Source: Neostethus bicornis (taxonomy: Eukaryota; Chordata; Actinopteri; Atheriniformes; Phallostethidae). From it: 64,000 nucleotides of DNA. Each line of letters starts with the position of its first letter. Within the stretch, counting starts at the first letter, position 1. The stretch lies in assembly GCA_902685375.1 (NCBI GenBank), contig CACRXE010000010.1, positions 124,001-188,000 of the forward strand. Direction: 5' to 3'. The notes beneath the pieces are model-generated. The model was not told where the DNA came from, did not search any database, and saw nothing but the letters and a program-made list of their open reading frames with translations. This document shows positions 1 to 12,900 of the stretch, piece after piece. A program made the translations under genes and the position numbers.

Positions 1-430
1 TCTCTCTCACACACACACACACACCAGGTAACACTCGCTAGAGCGGGAGCACCTAACCAGTCGATCACGGTCAGGTTCTAGGTCGACCTCCACGTGTGTA
101 AAAAAAAAAAACCATCATGAAACTAAGTCAGTTTTTCAACTCAACGACTTTGACGCCATATTTAAAGAGTATTCTGACCCTCACGTCAATAAAACATGGC
201 GACTCTTTGGTTTTTTTTTTTCCTGAAAAAAGTGTCATTCTGACGTTTTTTAGTTTTATCTGAGATTTTTAGAGTCTGAGACATGAGAGCACGTCGTTAA
301 GTCTGAAATCAATGAGCAGCACCTGGTGATAATGTGGCTCCTACCACTCCTAAAGCACTGCATGTTCAAGGGGTTGTGTCTGAATGTGTGGGTGTGTGTA
401 TGAGAGAGAGAGAGTGTGTATATGTGTGTG
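1..430. mobile_element. Degenerate DNA-transposon-like repeat, copy 1, with flanking microsatellites
   Basis: After a short CA tract (about 8-24), this segment aligns by eye with 1105-1565. Shared blocks in the same order include 'cgactttgacgc', 'agcgcctggtg' versus 'agcacctggtg', and a final GT/AG-rich tract (386-433). The second copy opens with 'ggggtgcccaacc', a start common in vertebrate hAT-type repeats, so both look like old copies of one non-autonomous DNA element. No coding frame is credible. Family assignment is inference. Confidence 0.4.
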
Positions 431-469
431 TGTCGGGTCGTCGGGGTAAACGACCTCAGGCAGGAAGCC

Positions 470-625
470 CAGGATCCTCTCACCAGTCCACCCTATGAAG
501 AGATCAAACATGGGCTAGTCCCCCAGACGCAGGTCGCCGTGGCCCCTCTAGGGAGCCTACCCATGGGACCCGGCCGGGCTGAGTCCAAGAGGGACATCTT
601 CGCCCACGGAGGGCTCACGCCAGCC
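470..625 (+). mobile_element. Fragment of Rex3-type LINE 5' region
   Basis: The stretch around 550-600 ('cccatgggacccggccggg') matches the reverse complement of the 5' part of the Rex3 copy at 61785-63567 (near 63275-63300). The preceding bases (455-490) resemble a Rex3 3' tail in the opposite sense, so the piece is rearranged. No intact frame. Confidence 0.4.
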
Positions 626-639
626 GCTCGCCATGTTCG

Positions 640-1100
640 CAAATGCAAATTTCATTTTAGTGTGGCTAATTTAAATTTTGCATAATTATCCACTCTGCCA
701 GTCTGTGGCAAATCTGTTTTTAGATGAATGAACAATCAACAGATTGTAATTTCCCGATGATTGACGTTGGAATCCATGTTGCCTATCGGTAGTCACCTGG
801 TGTTATGAAGCAACAACATTTACACTGGTCCAGATTTTCATACTAAACAGGGTCCCCGATTACCACATCACGCACACATAACGGGAGATTTGCAGCCTGG
901 AATTTTCAGCCAGCTGGCGAGATCACAACTAAAACAGTCGTCGATTGCGTTCTATTTCGACGCAAAAAACTCAAATCCAAACAAAGAAAATGTATCAGAA
1001 GAGGAAAAAGGTTAAAAGAAGTATGATTGTGATGACTCACGATCTAAGTGGTTCTAGTACTCTCTTGACTAAAACTTGACGGAGATCTCCTCAAGTCCGC
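640..1100. other. No recognisable feature
   Basis: Unique-looking, moderately AT-rich sequence. No exon-like frame, terminal repeats or tandem structure could be supported on either strand. Confidence 0.5.
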
Positions 1101-1104
1101 ATTG

Positions 1105-1565
1105 TAAATCCGGGGTGCCCAACCTCTCGATTGCGGTCTACTGGTAGTCCACGGACTGATTTCAAGTCGACTGCCAGATGTGTATAAAATAAAATAAAGT
1201 CTGTATTGTCAACTCAGCGACTTTGACGCTACATTTAGCGAGTAGTCAGGCCCTCTAGTCGCAAGAGTCGCTAAAATTTAAGCGTCAATCTAGCAGCGTT
1301 TATGTTATTGTTATTGGAGATTTTCAGAGTCTGTGACGTGGAAGCAAGTTGTTAACTCTAATCAATAAGCAGCGCCTGGTGCTGCTGCGGCCCCTCCTCC
1401 TCCCAAAGCGCTGTGTGCGCGCAGAAAATGTGCTTGCGTGCGTGTGAGAGAGAAAAAAAAAGTGAACAAGAGAGAGGAATATGTCAGTGTGTTTGAGAGA
1501 GGAACTTGTTTGTCTGTGTGTGTTTGAGAGGGAGGGATTTGTTTGTGTGTGTCTGTGTTTTATAG
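1105..1565. mobile_element. Degenerate DNA-transposon-like repeat, copy 2
   Basis: Second, diverged copy of the repeat at 1-430 in direct orientation. It starts near 'ggggtgcccaacc' and ends in a GT/AG-rich tract (about 1435-1560). Confidence 0.4.
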
Positions 1566-1689
1566 AGGATGGGTTTCTGATGTGATGTCTATTCAATTCA
1601 ATTTTATCTATATAGCCCAACATCACAAAATTTTTGTCTCAGTGGGCTTCACGTTGCAGATTTAAAAGAACAAAAACAAGAAAAATGCC

Positions 1690-3361
1690 TTTTCTTCGTC
1701 TTCTTTCATCATCTCCCTCTAGGCTCTAGGGGTCGCCACAACAAGTCAGTTTCTTTCATCTAACCCTATCTGCTGCATCCTCTTCGGTCACACCAACTAT
1801 CTTCATGTCTTCCTTCACTGTATCCATGAACCTCCTCTTTGGTCTTCCTCTAGTCCTCTTTCCTGGTGGTTCCAAACCCAGCATCCTTCTTCTGATGTAC
1901 TCTCTCTCTCTCCTCTGCACATGTCCAAACCATCTCAGTCTGACCTCTCTGACTTTAAAACCTCTAAGATGTGCTGTTCCTCTGATCCTGTCCATCCTGG
2001 TCACTCCCAGAGAGATCCTCAGCATCTTCACCTCTGCTACCTCCATCTCTGCTTCCTGTCTTTTCTTCAGTGCTACTGTTTCTAGACCAATCAGCATGGC
2101 CGCTCTCACCACGGTTTTGTACACTTTTCCTTTCATTTTAGCTGAAACTCTTCTGTCATACATCACACCTGATACTTTTCTCCACCCGTTCCAGCCTGCC
2201 TGAACACGCTTCTTCACCTCTTTTCCACACTCTCCATTGCTCTGGACTGTTAATCCTAAGTACCTAAAATCTTCCATCTTCTTTATTTCTTCTCCCTGTA
2301 ACCTCACTTTTCCATTTGGATCCCTCTCATTCACACACATGTACTCTGTCTTACTCTGACTAATCTTCATTCCTCTTCTTTCTAGTGCAAACCTCCACCT
2401 CTCCAGCTTTTCCTCCACCTCTTCCCTCCTCTCACTACAGATCACAATGTCATCTGCAAACATCATTGTCCATGGAGATTCCTTTCTGACCTCGTCTGTC
2501 AGCCTGTCCATCACCACAGCAAACAGCAAAGGGCTCAGAGCAGATCCCTGGTGCAGTCCCACCCCCACACTGAACTCCTCTGTCTCACCTACAGCACACC
2601 TCACCACTGTCTTACAGTCCTCATACATGTCCTGGACCACTCTAACATACTTCTCTGTCACACCAGACTTCCTCATACAATAGCATAGTTCTTCTCTGGG
2701 TACCCTGTCATACGCTTTCTCTAGATCTACGAAGACACAGTGCAGCTCCTTCTGGCCTTCTCTGTACTTCTCTATCAGCATCCTTAAGGCAAAAACTGCA
2801 TCTGTAGTGATCTTTTTAGGCATAAAACCATACTGCTGCTCACAAATTCTTACTTCAGACCTTAGCCTAGCTTCGACAACTTTTTCCCATAATTTTATGG
2901 TTTGACTGATCAGTTTTATTCCTCTGTAGTTACCACAACTCTGCACATCTCCCTTGTTCTTAAAAACAGGAACCAGCACACTTCTCCTTCGTTCATCAGG
3001 CATCTTCTCACTTTCTAATATCCTGTTAAACAGCCCAGTCAGAAACTTTCCTTCACTGCATCAAGTCAACTAACTCTCTACCTTTACCCGTAATAGTCCC
3101 AACATTCAAAGTTCCCACCCTAAGTCCTAGACTCTTCATGTTTCTCTTCTCTCTCTTCCTATGTACGCGTCTCCTCCTCTTCTTCTTTGACCACCAGTAG
3201 TCCAATTTCCACCGGCACCCTCTTGGTCAACAGTACCGATGACGGTCGTTGTTAACGCGGGCCGCGACCGATCCAGTATGATATTTCTTAAACTGACTTG
3301 CATATTTATATTTGGCGTAGTTTTACGTCGGATGCCCTTCCTGACACAACTCCTGCAATGA
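1690..3361 (-). pseudogene. RTE-clade LINE, reverse transcriptase remnant (copy A)
   Basis: An open frame on the minus strand (3003 down to 1756, 415 codons) encodes most of a non-LTR reverse transcriptase. Visible in order are the palm motif VDLEKAYDRVP, the LHQGSALSPLLF block, the catalytic FADDIVIC box, and a C-terminal region ending in RWKKL. The 3' end lies at about 1690-1700 next to a GAAGA-rich tail when read on the minus strand. The 5' side carries a degraded endonuclease region up to about 3361, where a hAT element interrupts it. The same family recurs at 5376, 16564, 22073, 35840, 42107 and 43680. Assignment to the RTE clade rests on motif style; a precise name (Expander-like) is tentative. 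Confidence 0.8.
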
Positions 3362-3369
3362 TCTGGGCT

Positions 3370-4302
3370 AGGGGTGGGCAAACTTTTTGATTCGTGAGCA
3401 ACATTGAGATCCAACATTTGACCAACGAGCCGGACCAGGAGCAGATGGAAAAATACAGAAAACACGTGCTTTAATTTCCGATGAAAATAAAGAAAAACAT
3501 CACAAAAAAGTCTTTGACTTTGAAAAACAGTCTTCAAACACTAAAAATGAAAAATAAAAAACATTTTACTGTATTTAAAAGCACTGAAAACTCTCTAATC
3601 CTTCAGGATATCACAATCATTCTCCTTCTGGCCTTTTTTTTTTTTCTTAAAAAAAAACGGTAGGAGATGCAGACGTACTTGTCCTGCTCCTTCAGTTTGA
3701 TTCCCGGTGCCAAAAGTAAACAATGACCAGTAAAAGATGAAACTGTTGCAGCAAATCAGTCTGTGGAGCGCGTTATTTTTTATCTGCGCGCACTGTTTAT
3801 TTTGACAACGTGCGCATCATGGAGACACACATTTTAATGCGAGCAGTGATGTTGATCTCCTTTTTCAGCCAGCGCATCAAAGTCTGGAGTTAGTTTTTTG
3901 TGGTGATTCACAGAATGGATCTGAGGTGTAGGTCTGTTAAGTTGGATCTTTGGCTGGTTGTTTGATTTTCATGACGCTGAAGGTCTGTTCATACACGGCG
4001 GTCGAGCTGAACAAAGCCAACATCATCTGCGCTTTCCGCAGGAAACGCAGCTTCATTGAATGAAGCATGGAAATCATTTAGTTTCAGAGAGCTGAACTTC
4101 TCTTGTAAGATTTGGTCGAACGGTGAAGCGCAAACGTAGTAATACCCCTACACTTCAAACAAAGCCAATATAGCTAGTGCGGAAAAATTAAAATGCAGGA
4201 GAGATAAAACGTTAACAAGGTTTATTTATTTAAATTTTTTTCAAGTTTGGTGGGCCGAATTAAACCGTTTCGGCCCGCGGACCGTAGTTTGCCCATGCCC
4301 GA
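3370..4302 (-). mobile_element. hAT-type DNA transposon with 8-bp target duplication (copy 1)
   Basis: Termini are inverted (aggggtgggcaaact at the left, agtttgcccatgccc at the right) and flanked by the direct repeat TCTGGGCT at 3362-3369 and 4303-4310, the 8-bp duplication expected of hAT. Internal sequence around 3890-4130, read on the minus strand, matches the transposase C-terminal piece open at 10334-10636, so this copy is in reverse orientation and internally deleted. It sits inside sequence that continues the LINE to its left. Confidence 0.8.
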
Positions 4303-4384
4303 TCTGGGCTAATACCCATTGCACAACCATTTGGATGGTTAGCGTTTAGATGTTTCACTGAGGACTACAACATCTAAACGTGCA

Positions 4385-4500
4385 ATGAAATGGTGATGGT
4401 AAATGGACTCTACTTATAAAACGCCTTTCCACCTGCGTAGTCACTCAAAGCGCTCTACAGTGAAGCTCACATTTACCCATTCACACACACATTCATACCA
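4385..4500 (+). repeat. Dispersed teleost repeat (SINE-like) fragment
   Basis: The run of 'ggtaaatggactctac', 'acgcctttccacc', 'actcaaagcgct' and 'cattcacacacacattc' resembles the element embedded at 53810-54085. Only part is present. Confidence 0.45.
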
Positions 4501-5239
4501 TGAACTCAATTCAAACAAATTTGTTCGAAATGACTCCAGAATAGTTTGAACATTCGAAACTTTCAATTTGAATCTCTGAAAAATAATTCAAAGATTCAAA
4601 TTGTTATTCGAATGTTCGTAGTATCGAATCCATCTTTCTCACAAAGTGACTAACACTAGTACACAAATGCAAACAAACTTATACCAACACACACACTAAA
4701 CATGCCTATGCATTAACTAGCATTCATTGCTAGTGGTAAATGTGGTAAATTCGCACTGTCACCAACGCTAAGACACATATGCACACACAGTGACACACTA
4801 ACCCTACCCCAAACCAAGAACAGCTAAAAGCTAACTAACAAATACTCGCTAGACAATTTTAGTACATTCCTGTCCTTAGACTCTCCTTCCTGGTGAGGAA
4901 AAACTGCTAAAAAACCCTTCAGTGGGGAAAAATAAGAAACTTCATCTAATGGTTGTGTAACAATAACAAACATGTTGTGAGGATAGTTTTACTGCGGGCT
5001 GGAAACAATCTGTCACTGATTGTCACAAATTTTATTAATATTAATCTAATGACACATTCTGCAATTAATTACACCAGATTTGTTAAGAACAAAGCTAAAA
5101 GCATATGTACATTTACTGTTAACCACAAACTACCACGTTACGACACAGAGCATATCATAACAGAAAAAGAATTTGTGGCTAAAGAAAATTCAATGTGGCT
5201 AATAAAAATGAAAGTGGATTTGCCTCAGTGGCTAACGAT
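4501..5239. other. AT-rich stretch without identifiable gene
   Basis: Contains a patch with repeated TTCGAA/ATTCGAA motifs (4505-4630) that can self-pair in several ways, then simple CA-rich sequence. One frame near 4953-5252 is open but has no recognisable motif and AT-driven codons, so it was not called. Confidence 0.5.
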
Positions 5240-5345
5240 TTTTCGACGCTAGAGTGAGCCCAGCCACCTCGTCGTTGCCCTAGCCCACCAGTGGGGTCAC
5301 CACCTGCAGGAAGCGGTCGTAGGAAGTGGGGGGCGGCCAACAATG
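5240..5345 (+). mobile_element. Fragment resembling Rex3 5' region
   Basis: The block 'ggtcaccacctgcagga' is close to the 5' region of the Rex3 copy at 61785-63567 (63225-63235 on the reverse strand). It is followed by a TTA microsatellite at 5356-5377. Confidence 0.35.
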
Positions 5346-5375
5346 AAATAAAATGTGTTATTATTATTATTATTA

Positions 5376-5985
5376 TACAGGGAGAAGAGATAAAAAAGGT
5401 GGAAGATTTCAGGTACTTAGGATTAACAGTCCAGAACAATGGAGAGTGTGGAAAAGAGGTGAAGAAGCGAGTTCAAACAGGCTGGAATGGGTGGATAAAA
5501 GTATCAGGTGTGATGTGTGACAGAAGAGTTTCAGTTAGAATGAAAGGGAAAGTGTACAAAACCGTGGTGAGACCGACCATGCTGTTTGGTCTAGAGACAG
5601 TGCCACTGAGGAAAAGACAGGAAGCAGAGATGGAGGTAGCAGAGATGAAGATGCTGAGGATCTCTCTGGGAGTGACCAGGATGGACAGGATCAGAGGAAC
5701 AGCACATGTTAGAGGTTTTGGAGATAAAGTCAGACAGGCCAGACTGACATGGTTTGGACATGTGCAGAAGAGAGAAAACACATCGGCAGAAGGATGCTGG
5801 GTTTGGAACCACCAGGAAAGAGGACTAGAGGAAGACCAAAGAGGAGGTTCATGGATACAGTGAAGGAAGACATGAAGATAGTTGGTGTGACTGAAGAGGA
5901 TGCAGCAGATAGGGTTAGATGGAAGAAACTGACTTGCTGTGGCGACCCCTGGAGGAAAATACTGAAAGAAGCGTGCTAAGCTAAC
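5376..5985 (+). pseudogene. RTE-clade LINE 3' fragment (copy B)
   Basis: Plus-strand frames encode the LINE C-terminal region from GEEIKKVEDFRYLGLTVQ onward, ending in RWKKLTCCGDP. A frameshift near 5770-5780 moves the reading frame. The element is 5'-truncated and stops about 40 bp before the first fer exon in the window. Confidence 0.75.
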
Positions 5986-6023
5986 ATGTATTAACATGGT
6001 AACGTCCGTTTCTTCGTTGGCAG

Positions 6024-6945
6024 GTAACGAAGAGCGAACTGGAGAAGCTGAAAGCGTCGTATCGACAGCTTAGCCGCGATGCTAACGTCGCTAAAGAGAA
6101 ATACAGAGATGCCGTCGCTAAAGGTTTGGGTTTTATTTGTTTATTTTATTGTAGAAAAGTCAAAGTTTCATCAGACCATCGTGTTTAAAAATTGTGATGA
6201 AAAAAAGCAATTTTTTATTTTTTTTTAAATTATTAAAAAATGCGATGTTTTTGTGGAAAAAGTCTTTTTTTTGTAACTTGTTTAATCAAAAAAAAAAAAG
6301 CAACTTTTGGTGTGGTTTTTTTTCTTTTTTTGAAAAGATACATTTTTGCGAGTTTTTGTTGAAATTTTTATTTTGGAAACAGTTGTAATTTTTTTAAAAG
6401 TCTTTGCAACCTTTTTTTGGTGAAAAAAAATAAAAAAAGTTGACAAATTTTAAAAAAAGTCGCAAATAATCCTTTTTTTTAAAACATAAGTGTTTTTATT
6501 TTGAATTCATTTTAAATTAATAATGTTTTTTTACTTACATATTTTTTTCTACTTACTGTTTTTTTGGAGGAATCACAGCACAGTTTTTTTTTGGTTTATT
6601 TATTCATTTTTAGTTTATATATAATACTTTCTAAAAAAAAAAATCAGTGTTTTTGTTTATATTTTATTATAATTTATTGTGTTGTTTTTTTCAATCACAT
6701 AATTTTTTAAAAAATGTAAGTGTTTTTATTTTTAATTCATTGTAAATTTATCATGTTCTATTTACTTCCTGGTTTTTTGTCTAATTAGTTTTTTGGTTTT
6801 TTTACTCTTTTTGTGTATTTTTAGTGTTTTTATTTTTAATGTATTTTTTAAATATATTTTTAATGTATTTTTTTAGTGTGGTATTTTTTTCAATGTATTT
6901 TTTTTTCTTCGTTTTTAATGTTTGTTTTTTATTTATTTATTTTTA

Positions 6946-6976
<31 letters not shown>

Positions 6977-9900
6977 CCTTCCTGTTTTTTTGTCAAATCA
7001 CAGCTTTTATTTAGTGTTTTTATATATTTGTAATGTACTTTTTAAAAAAAAAATTTTATTTCCTCTTTTTTCAGCCTTTCACAGGTTTTTATTTTTGTAT
7101 TTATTTTCTTTTTTTTATATATTTAATGATTATTTTCATTTTTTTTCTACTTTCTGTTTTTTTTCACTTCCTGTTTTTTTGTCTATTCACAGGCCGGGAA
7201 ACGGATCGTCACCGCGATCGTTACGATAAAGCAACAGCGAAGCTTCAAAACCTTCACAACCAATACGTTCTTTCGCTCGTTGCCGCGGCGACACAACAGG
7301 AAGAGCATCGACGACGAGCGCTGCCGGCTCTGCTCGACGCCCTCCAGAGGATGCAGGAGGACATGACGCTAACGCTGTGAGCTAACGAGGCTAACGGTGC
7401 TAACGATTCTTACACTTTTAGCTAATGAGGCTAATGCTGTGAGCTAACTAGGCTAACGATGCTAATGCTGCGAGCTAACGATGCTAACAACGCTTACGAG
7501 GCTAACACTGTTGCAATTAATTTCATTTCTAATTTCCCTTTTTAAAATTGTTCTTTTTTATGTTTTAAAAAAATTATTCCTTTTTTTTTTTTTTTTTCAA
7601 ATTTTTCTACAAATTTTGGAAATTGGAAAAAATAATTTATTGTTTTTGAAAATGATTTTAATTATTTTCCTCTTTTTTTTTAACAGTAAGAAAATTCTTG
7701 AAGAGTTTTGTGACATCATCAGCTTGATCAGCGATGACATCATCATCCTGCACCAAGAAGTAACATCTTCGGTTCAACAAATCGACCCAAAAACAGAGTA
7801 TCAGCATTTTATTCAAACTTTCAGGTGAGTTTTTATTTTGAAAAAAAAATAATTTTTTAAAGGTTTTTTTTTTTTTTTTTTCAAAAAATAAACTCTTTCC
7901 AAAAATTAAAAACTTTTTTTTGTGACTTTATCGACAAAATCCAGACTTTTTTGGTCCAAAACTTTTTGGACCAAAAAAGCAAAATTTCTATCGTTTTGGT
8001 TTTTTTGGCAGATTTTTCTTCTTTTTTTGTTAGACTTATTTCTTTTAGTTGAAACATTTTTTTTCTTCAGTTGTTTTTTTAGATAAATTTGTTTCAATCT
8101 TTTTTCCTTTTTTTGCTTTAGATTTTTTAAAAAAATAGTTGATTTTATTACATTTTATTTAATAAAATGAAAAATTTAATTATTAGAAAATTATAAAATG
8201 TATTTTTTACAAAATAAAAAAATTTAAACGATTATCTTAATGTACTTTTCCCTTTTTTATTCTTGAATTTTTACATATTTTTTGCCCCTATTGTTTTAGT
8301 TTTTTACCCCTATTTTCTATATTTTCTAGTCTTTTTTTTATATATTTTTATATATATATTTTATTTTGAATGCATTTCGGGTTTGTTTGTTTGGTTTTGT
8401 TGTTGTTTATTTTTATATTTTTGTTTTTATTTTTCTGTTTTTTAATATATTTTCTATTTTTTTTCAGCTCCGTTGAAACGACGGAAACAAGCGTCGAATT
8501 TGACTCGTCTCTCTTGGAGGAAACAGACGGACTGACAGCAAATCAGATCGTCTGGAACACGCTGACGGCCGACACGCTGCGGGCAACGTAGGACTGCACC
8601 CCCTGATGATGCCATCTTTGATTTAAAAACTTTTTTGTTTTTTTTATATGATTTTGTGGGTTTAAAAAAAAAAAAAAAAAAAAACCGTTGCATTTAAAGT
8701 TAATACTTTGGGGTTTTTTTCAAACTAAAAAAACTAAACAGAGTTGGGTTTTTTTTTTTTTCCCACCGTTTTTTTTTTTCTCAAGATTTTATTTATATAT
8801 ATTTATTTTGAATGTATATTTTATATTTTACATTTTGTTTTTTAAATGTTTTTTTTTAAGTTTTATTTATTAATTTGTATTAATTTGTAACATTTTTAAT
8901 CATTTTTACTTTATATTTTTGAATTTATTGTTTGTTTGTTTTTCTAAATAATGTTATATTTTTAATAATTCTATAATTTTCGGGGTTAGGGTAATCCTAA
9001 CCCTCTATGCAATTTGAATTTTTTGCGCAGGTTGTTTTTTTTTTTTAATAATCATATAATATTTATAATTTTTGTTTCGTTTATATTTTTATGATTTTTA
9101 TCTTTATTTTTTCAGACTTTCGTCGGCGAATCAAGAACTTTTGTTGATTCGACAAAATCTTCAAACAAAAGAAAGTTTAGTTAAAGAATTAGAAGAAAAA
9201 ATTCAAGATATTCAAGATGGCAGCGACACTGAGTAAGATACTAATGCTAACATGCTTACAAATTTTATCGGCCGGCACCAAAACATTGTAAAATTGTAGA
9301 AAAAAATTTACAAAAGTTTTTTTAAAAAAATTGCAAAATTTTGTGAGTTTTTTTTGCCAAACGTGATTAAAAATAATTATTATTTGTGTATTCTACCAAA
9401 AAATTTTGACAAAAATTTCTTAAATTTTTTTTAAAAAATTTACAAAAGTTTTATTAATTTTTGCACAAATTTAAACAAAATTTTAAAAATTTAACAAAAT
9501 AGAAAAATTTGCAAAAAGTTAATTTAAAAAACTGTAAAAATGAGTTAAAATAAAAAAAAAAAACAATTTATAAAAATTTGACTAAAATGGAAAAAAATCT
9601 GTGATTCTTTGTGTTTCCATTAAATATTAATGATGATGTCATTGTGGCTACCCTGGCCCTTATCTATAACCCCCCTCCCTCCAGCCGCGTCCTCCTTTTC
9701 GCTCAGAGGCTCTCGCTCCTTGAGCTCCGGCACGCTGTCCAATCGCTGCGCAGCTCCGAGTCCCGCCTCCTCTCCCAGAAGGCGTTGCTGGAGGAGACGG
9801 TCTCCGCGGCGACGCCCCCGGCGTACGAGGACGACGCCCGCTCTGTTGGCTCCACGGTAACGAATGAAAACGAATGGGTTTTTATGGAAACGGAAAAAAT

Positions 9901-12900
9901 AATGTTCGTTTGATTGTTTTGGGGTTTTTATAGGATCGAATGAAAGAAAAAACGTCCCGATTCGATTCATTGAGGAATTCTTTGGCCGGAATGATTCGCT
10001 CAACAAAGACTACATCGGTAAGACGCGCTAGCGCAGGCATGGGCAAACTACGGCCCATTTAGATGTTGTAATCCTCAGTGAAACATCTAAACGCTAACCA
10101 TCCAAAAGGTTGTGCAATGGGTATTAGCCCAGATCAGGCATGCGCAAACTACGGCCCGCGGGCCGAAACGGTTTAATCCGGCCCGCCGAACTTGAAAAAA
10201 ATTAAATAAATAAACCTTATTAATGTTTTATGCCCCCTGCAATTTAATTTTTCCGCACTAGCTATACTGGCTTTGTTTGAGGTGAAGTGTAGGGGTATTA
10301 CTCTACGTTTGCGCTTCACCGTTCGACCAAATCTTGCAAAAGAAGTTCAACTCTCTGAAACTAAATGATTTCCATGCCTCACTCAATGAAGCTGCGTTTC
10401 CAAATCTCCGGCAGAAAGCGCAGATGATGTTGGCTTTGTTTGGCTCGGCCGCCATGTGTGAACAGACCTTCAGCATCATGAAAATCAACAAAGCCAGCCA
10501 AAGACCCAACTTAACAAACCTACACCTCAGATCCATTCTGGGAATCACCACAAAAAAACTAACTCCAGACTTTGATGTGCTGCTAAAAAAGGAGACCAAC
10601 ATCACTGCTCCCATTAAAATGTGTGTGTCTCCGTGATGCGAACGTTGTCAAAATAAACAGTGCGCGCAGATTCGTTTCCGTTTCAATAGTCCCAGGGAAG
10701 TTTTGCACCCAGTGGGATTCGAACCCGGTTCATCCGGTCGAAACCTGATATCTCAACCACTGGACTCTCTCAACAACTACAGTGCGCGCAGATCAAAAAT
10801 AACGCGCTCCAAAGACTGATTTGCTGCAACTGTTTTGTCTTTGCACTGGTCGTTTTTTTTTTTTTACTTTTTGCACCAGGAAACAAACTGAGTAGACGCA
10901 GGATCACGTCTGCATCTCCTACCGGTTTTCGAAAAGAAAAAAAAAAAAGACGGTCAGAAGGAGAGTGATTGAAGGATTCTAGAGCTTTCAGTGCTTTAAA
11001 ATAAAATGTTTTTTATTTTTCATTTTCACTGTTTAAAGACTCATTTTTAAAGTCAAAGACTCTGTTGTGATGTTTTTCTTTATTTTCATCGGAAATTAAA
11101 AGCACGTGTTTTCTGTATTTTTTCATCTGATCCGGCCCGTTGGTCAAATGTTGGAGCTCAATGTGGCCCGCGGATCAAAAAGTTTGCCCACCCCCTGCGC
11201 TAGCATATTAGCATGGTGTTGGCACGTTAGCATGGTAACCAGCTAGCTTATTGTTAGCATGTAAACAAGCTAACAATAAGCTATCTTACAGTTAGGCTGC
11301 TAGCACCGTGTTAGCATGGTATCAGTTGTTGTTTCATGTTTTTTTTTTTTTTTCTCTCAACGTAATTTTATTGTTTTTTGTTTAACTTGTTTTTTTTTGT
11401 TTAAAAAAAACACGTTAAACAAAATTTTACTTTCTGTTTAAATTAAACATGTTTTTCTTTTACTTCCTGTCTCTTTTTCTCTTTATGTTTTTGTCTACTT
11501 TCTGTTTTTTTATTTCCACTTTCTGGCTCTCGCTCCAGTACCTGGACGTCATCCCCACCTCGGAGCGACCTTTGGCGGAGCAGGACTGGTACCACGGTGC
11601 CATCCCACGTACGGAAGCTCAGGAGTTGCTACGGCAACAGGGCGACTTCCTGGTTCGAGAATCTCATGGGAAACCCGGAGAATTCGTTCTGTCGGTTTTT
11701 TCCGACGAGCAAAGGCGACATTTTATTATTCAGTTTAACGACGTGAGTAAAGATAATTAAAATAAATAATAAAAAAATTTAAAAAATAAAAAAATATAAA
11801 ATTCACTGTTAGAAATAATAAAAATAGTTAAAAAATCTTTATGAATTATAAGAAAAAATAAAAATTCATTTTAAATAATAAAAATAATTAAATAAATAAA
11901 AACAATCAAAATGATAATAGAAAGAAAAGGTTGATAAAAATAATTAAAATGTTATAAATAATAAAAAAATAATAAAAAAAAACACTGTTAAAAATGAAAC
12001 GGTAACTGTTAGCCTGTTAGCTTCGAATGTTGTTATGCTAACCATTACCTTCTCATGTTGCCGTGGTAGCCATTAGCCTGTTAGCTTAGCATGTTGCCAC
12101 TGTAACTGTTAGCCTGTAAGTGGGTATTTTGCAACGGTACCCGATAGTCTGCTAGCTTAGCTTGTTGCTATAGTAACCGTTAGCCTCTCATATTACCACT
12201 GTAACTGTCGTCCTCTTTTTTTTTTTTTTTCCAGAATCTCTATCGTTTCGAAGGAAGCGGCTTCGCTTCGATTCCGCAGCTCGTTCATCATCACGTTTCA
12301 ACGAAACATGTTGTCACCAAAAAATCAGGCGTCATTTTGCTGAATCCCGTCGTCAAGGTAACCAACGTTAAACAGGGTGTGTGTGTATCAGTATATATGT
12401 GTGTGAGTGCGTATCAGTGTGTGTATGTATGTGTGTGTGTGTGTGTATCAGTGTGTGAGTATGTATTGAATAATTAAATGGTGTTTAATTGAATAAAAAT
12501 GTCTGATTTGTTGGGGGGATTTAGGATAAAAAGTGGATTTTAAATCATGAAGATGTGACGCTTGGAGAACTGCTGGGAAAGGTAATGTCACTTCCTGTTT
12601 ACTTCCTAGTTTTAGATTCACTTCCTGGTTTTAGAGTTTAAGTTATTTTAATTTTATTTTCTATTAATTAATTAATTTTTATTTAAAATGTATTATATTT
12701 AATTTTTAATTTAAAATGTAATATTTTTGGTTTTATTTAGTTTAAATGTCATGTTCATTTTTAATTGTTTTTAAAGTTTTTATTAAGTTACATTGTTCTT
12801 TTAGGGTAATAATTAATTAAATAAAATAGTTTATTTTTAATTTAATTTTAAACAATTTTTTGTTTTAAGTTTAACTTACACCATTTTTTAAATTATTTTT

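Larger units (their letters stand above)
10034..11197 (+). mobile_element. hAT-type DNA transposon (copy 2), composite
   Basis: Left end caggcatgggcaaac and right end gtttgcccacccc(c)tg are flanked by cgctagcg (10026-10033) and cgctagca (11198-11205), a near-perfect 8-bp duplication. After the first ~24 bp it carries about 80 bp that is the reverse complement of the flank of copy 1 (4301-4379), followed by a second hAT-type end at about 10136-10160. It lies in fer intron 7. Confidence 0.8.

Noticed and set aside
1805..2203. Open frames on the strand opposite the RTE copies (MSSFTVSMNLLFGLPL type)
   Set aside because: They recur identically wherever the RTE 3' end occurs and are antisense shadows of its C-terminal coding region.
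6876..7229. Phe-rich open frames in fer introns as small membrane proteins
   Set aside because: Composition is that of T runs; they overlap a real exon and splice sites.
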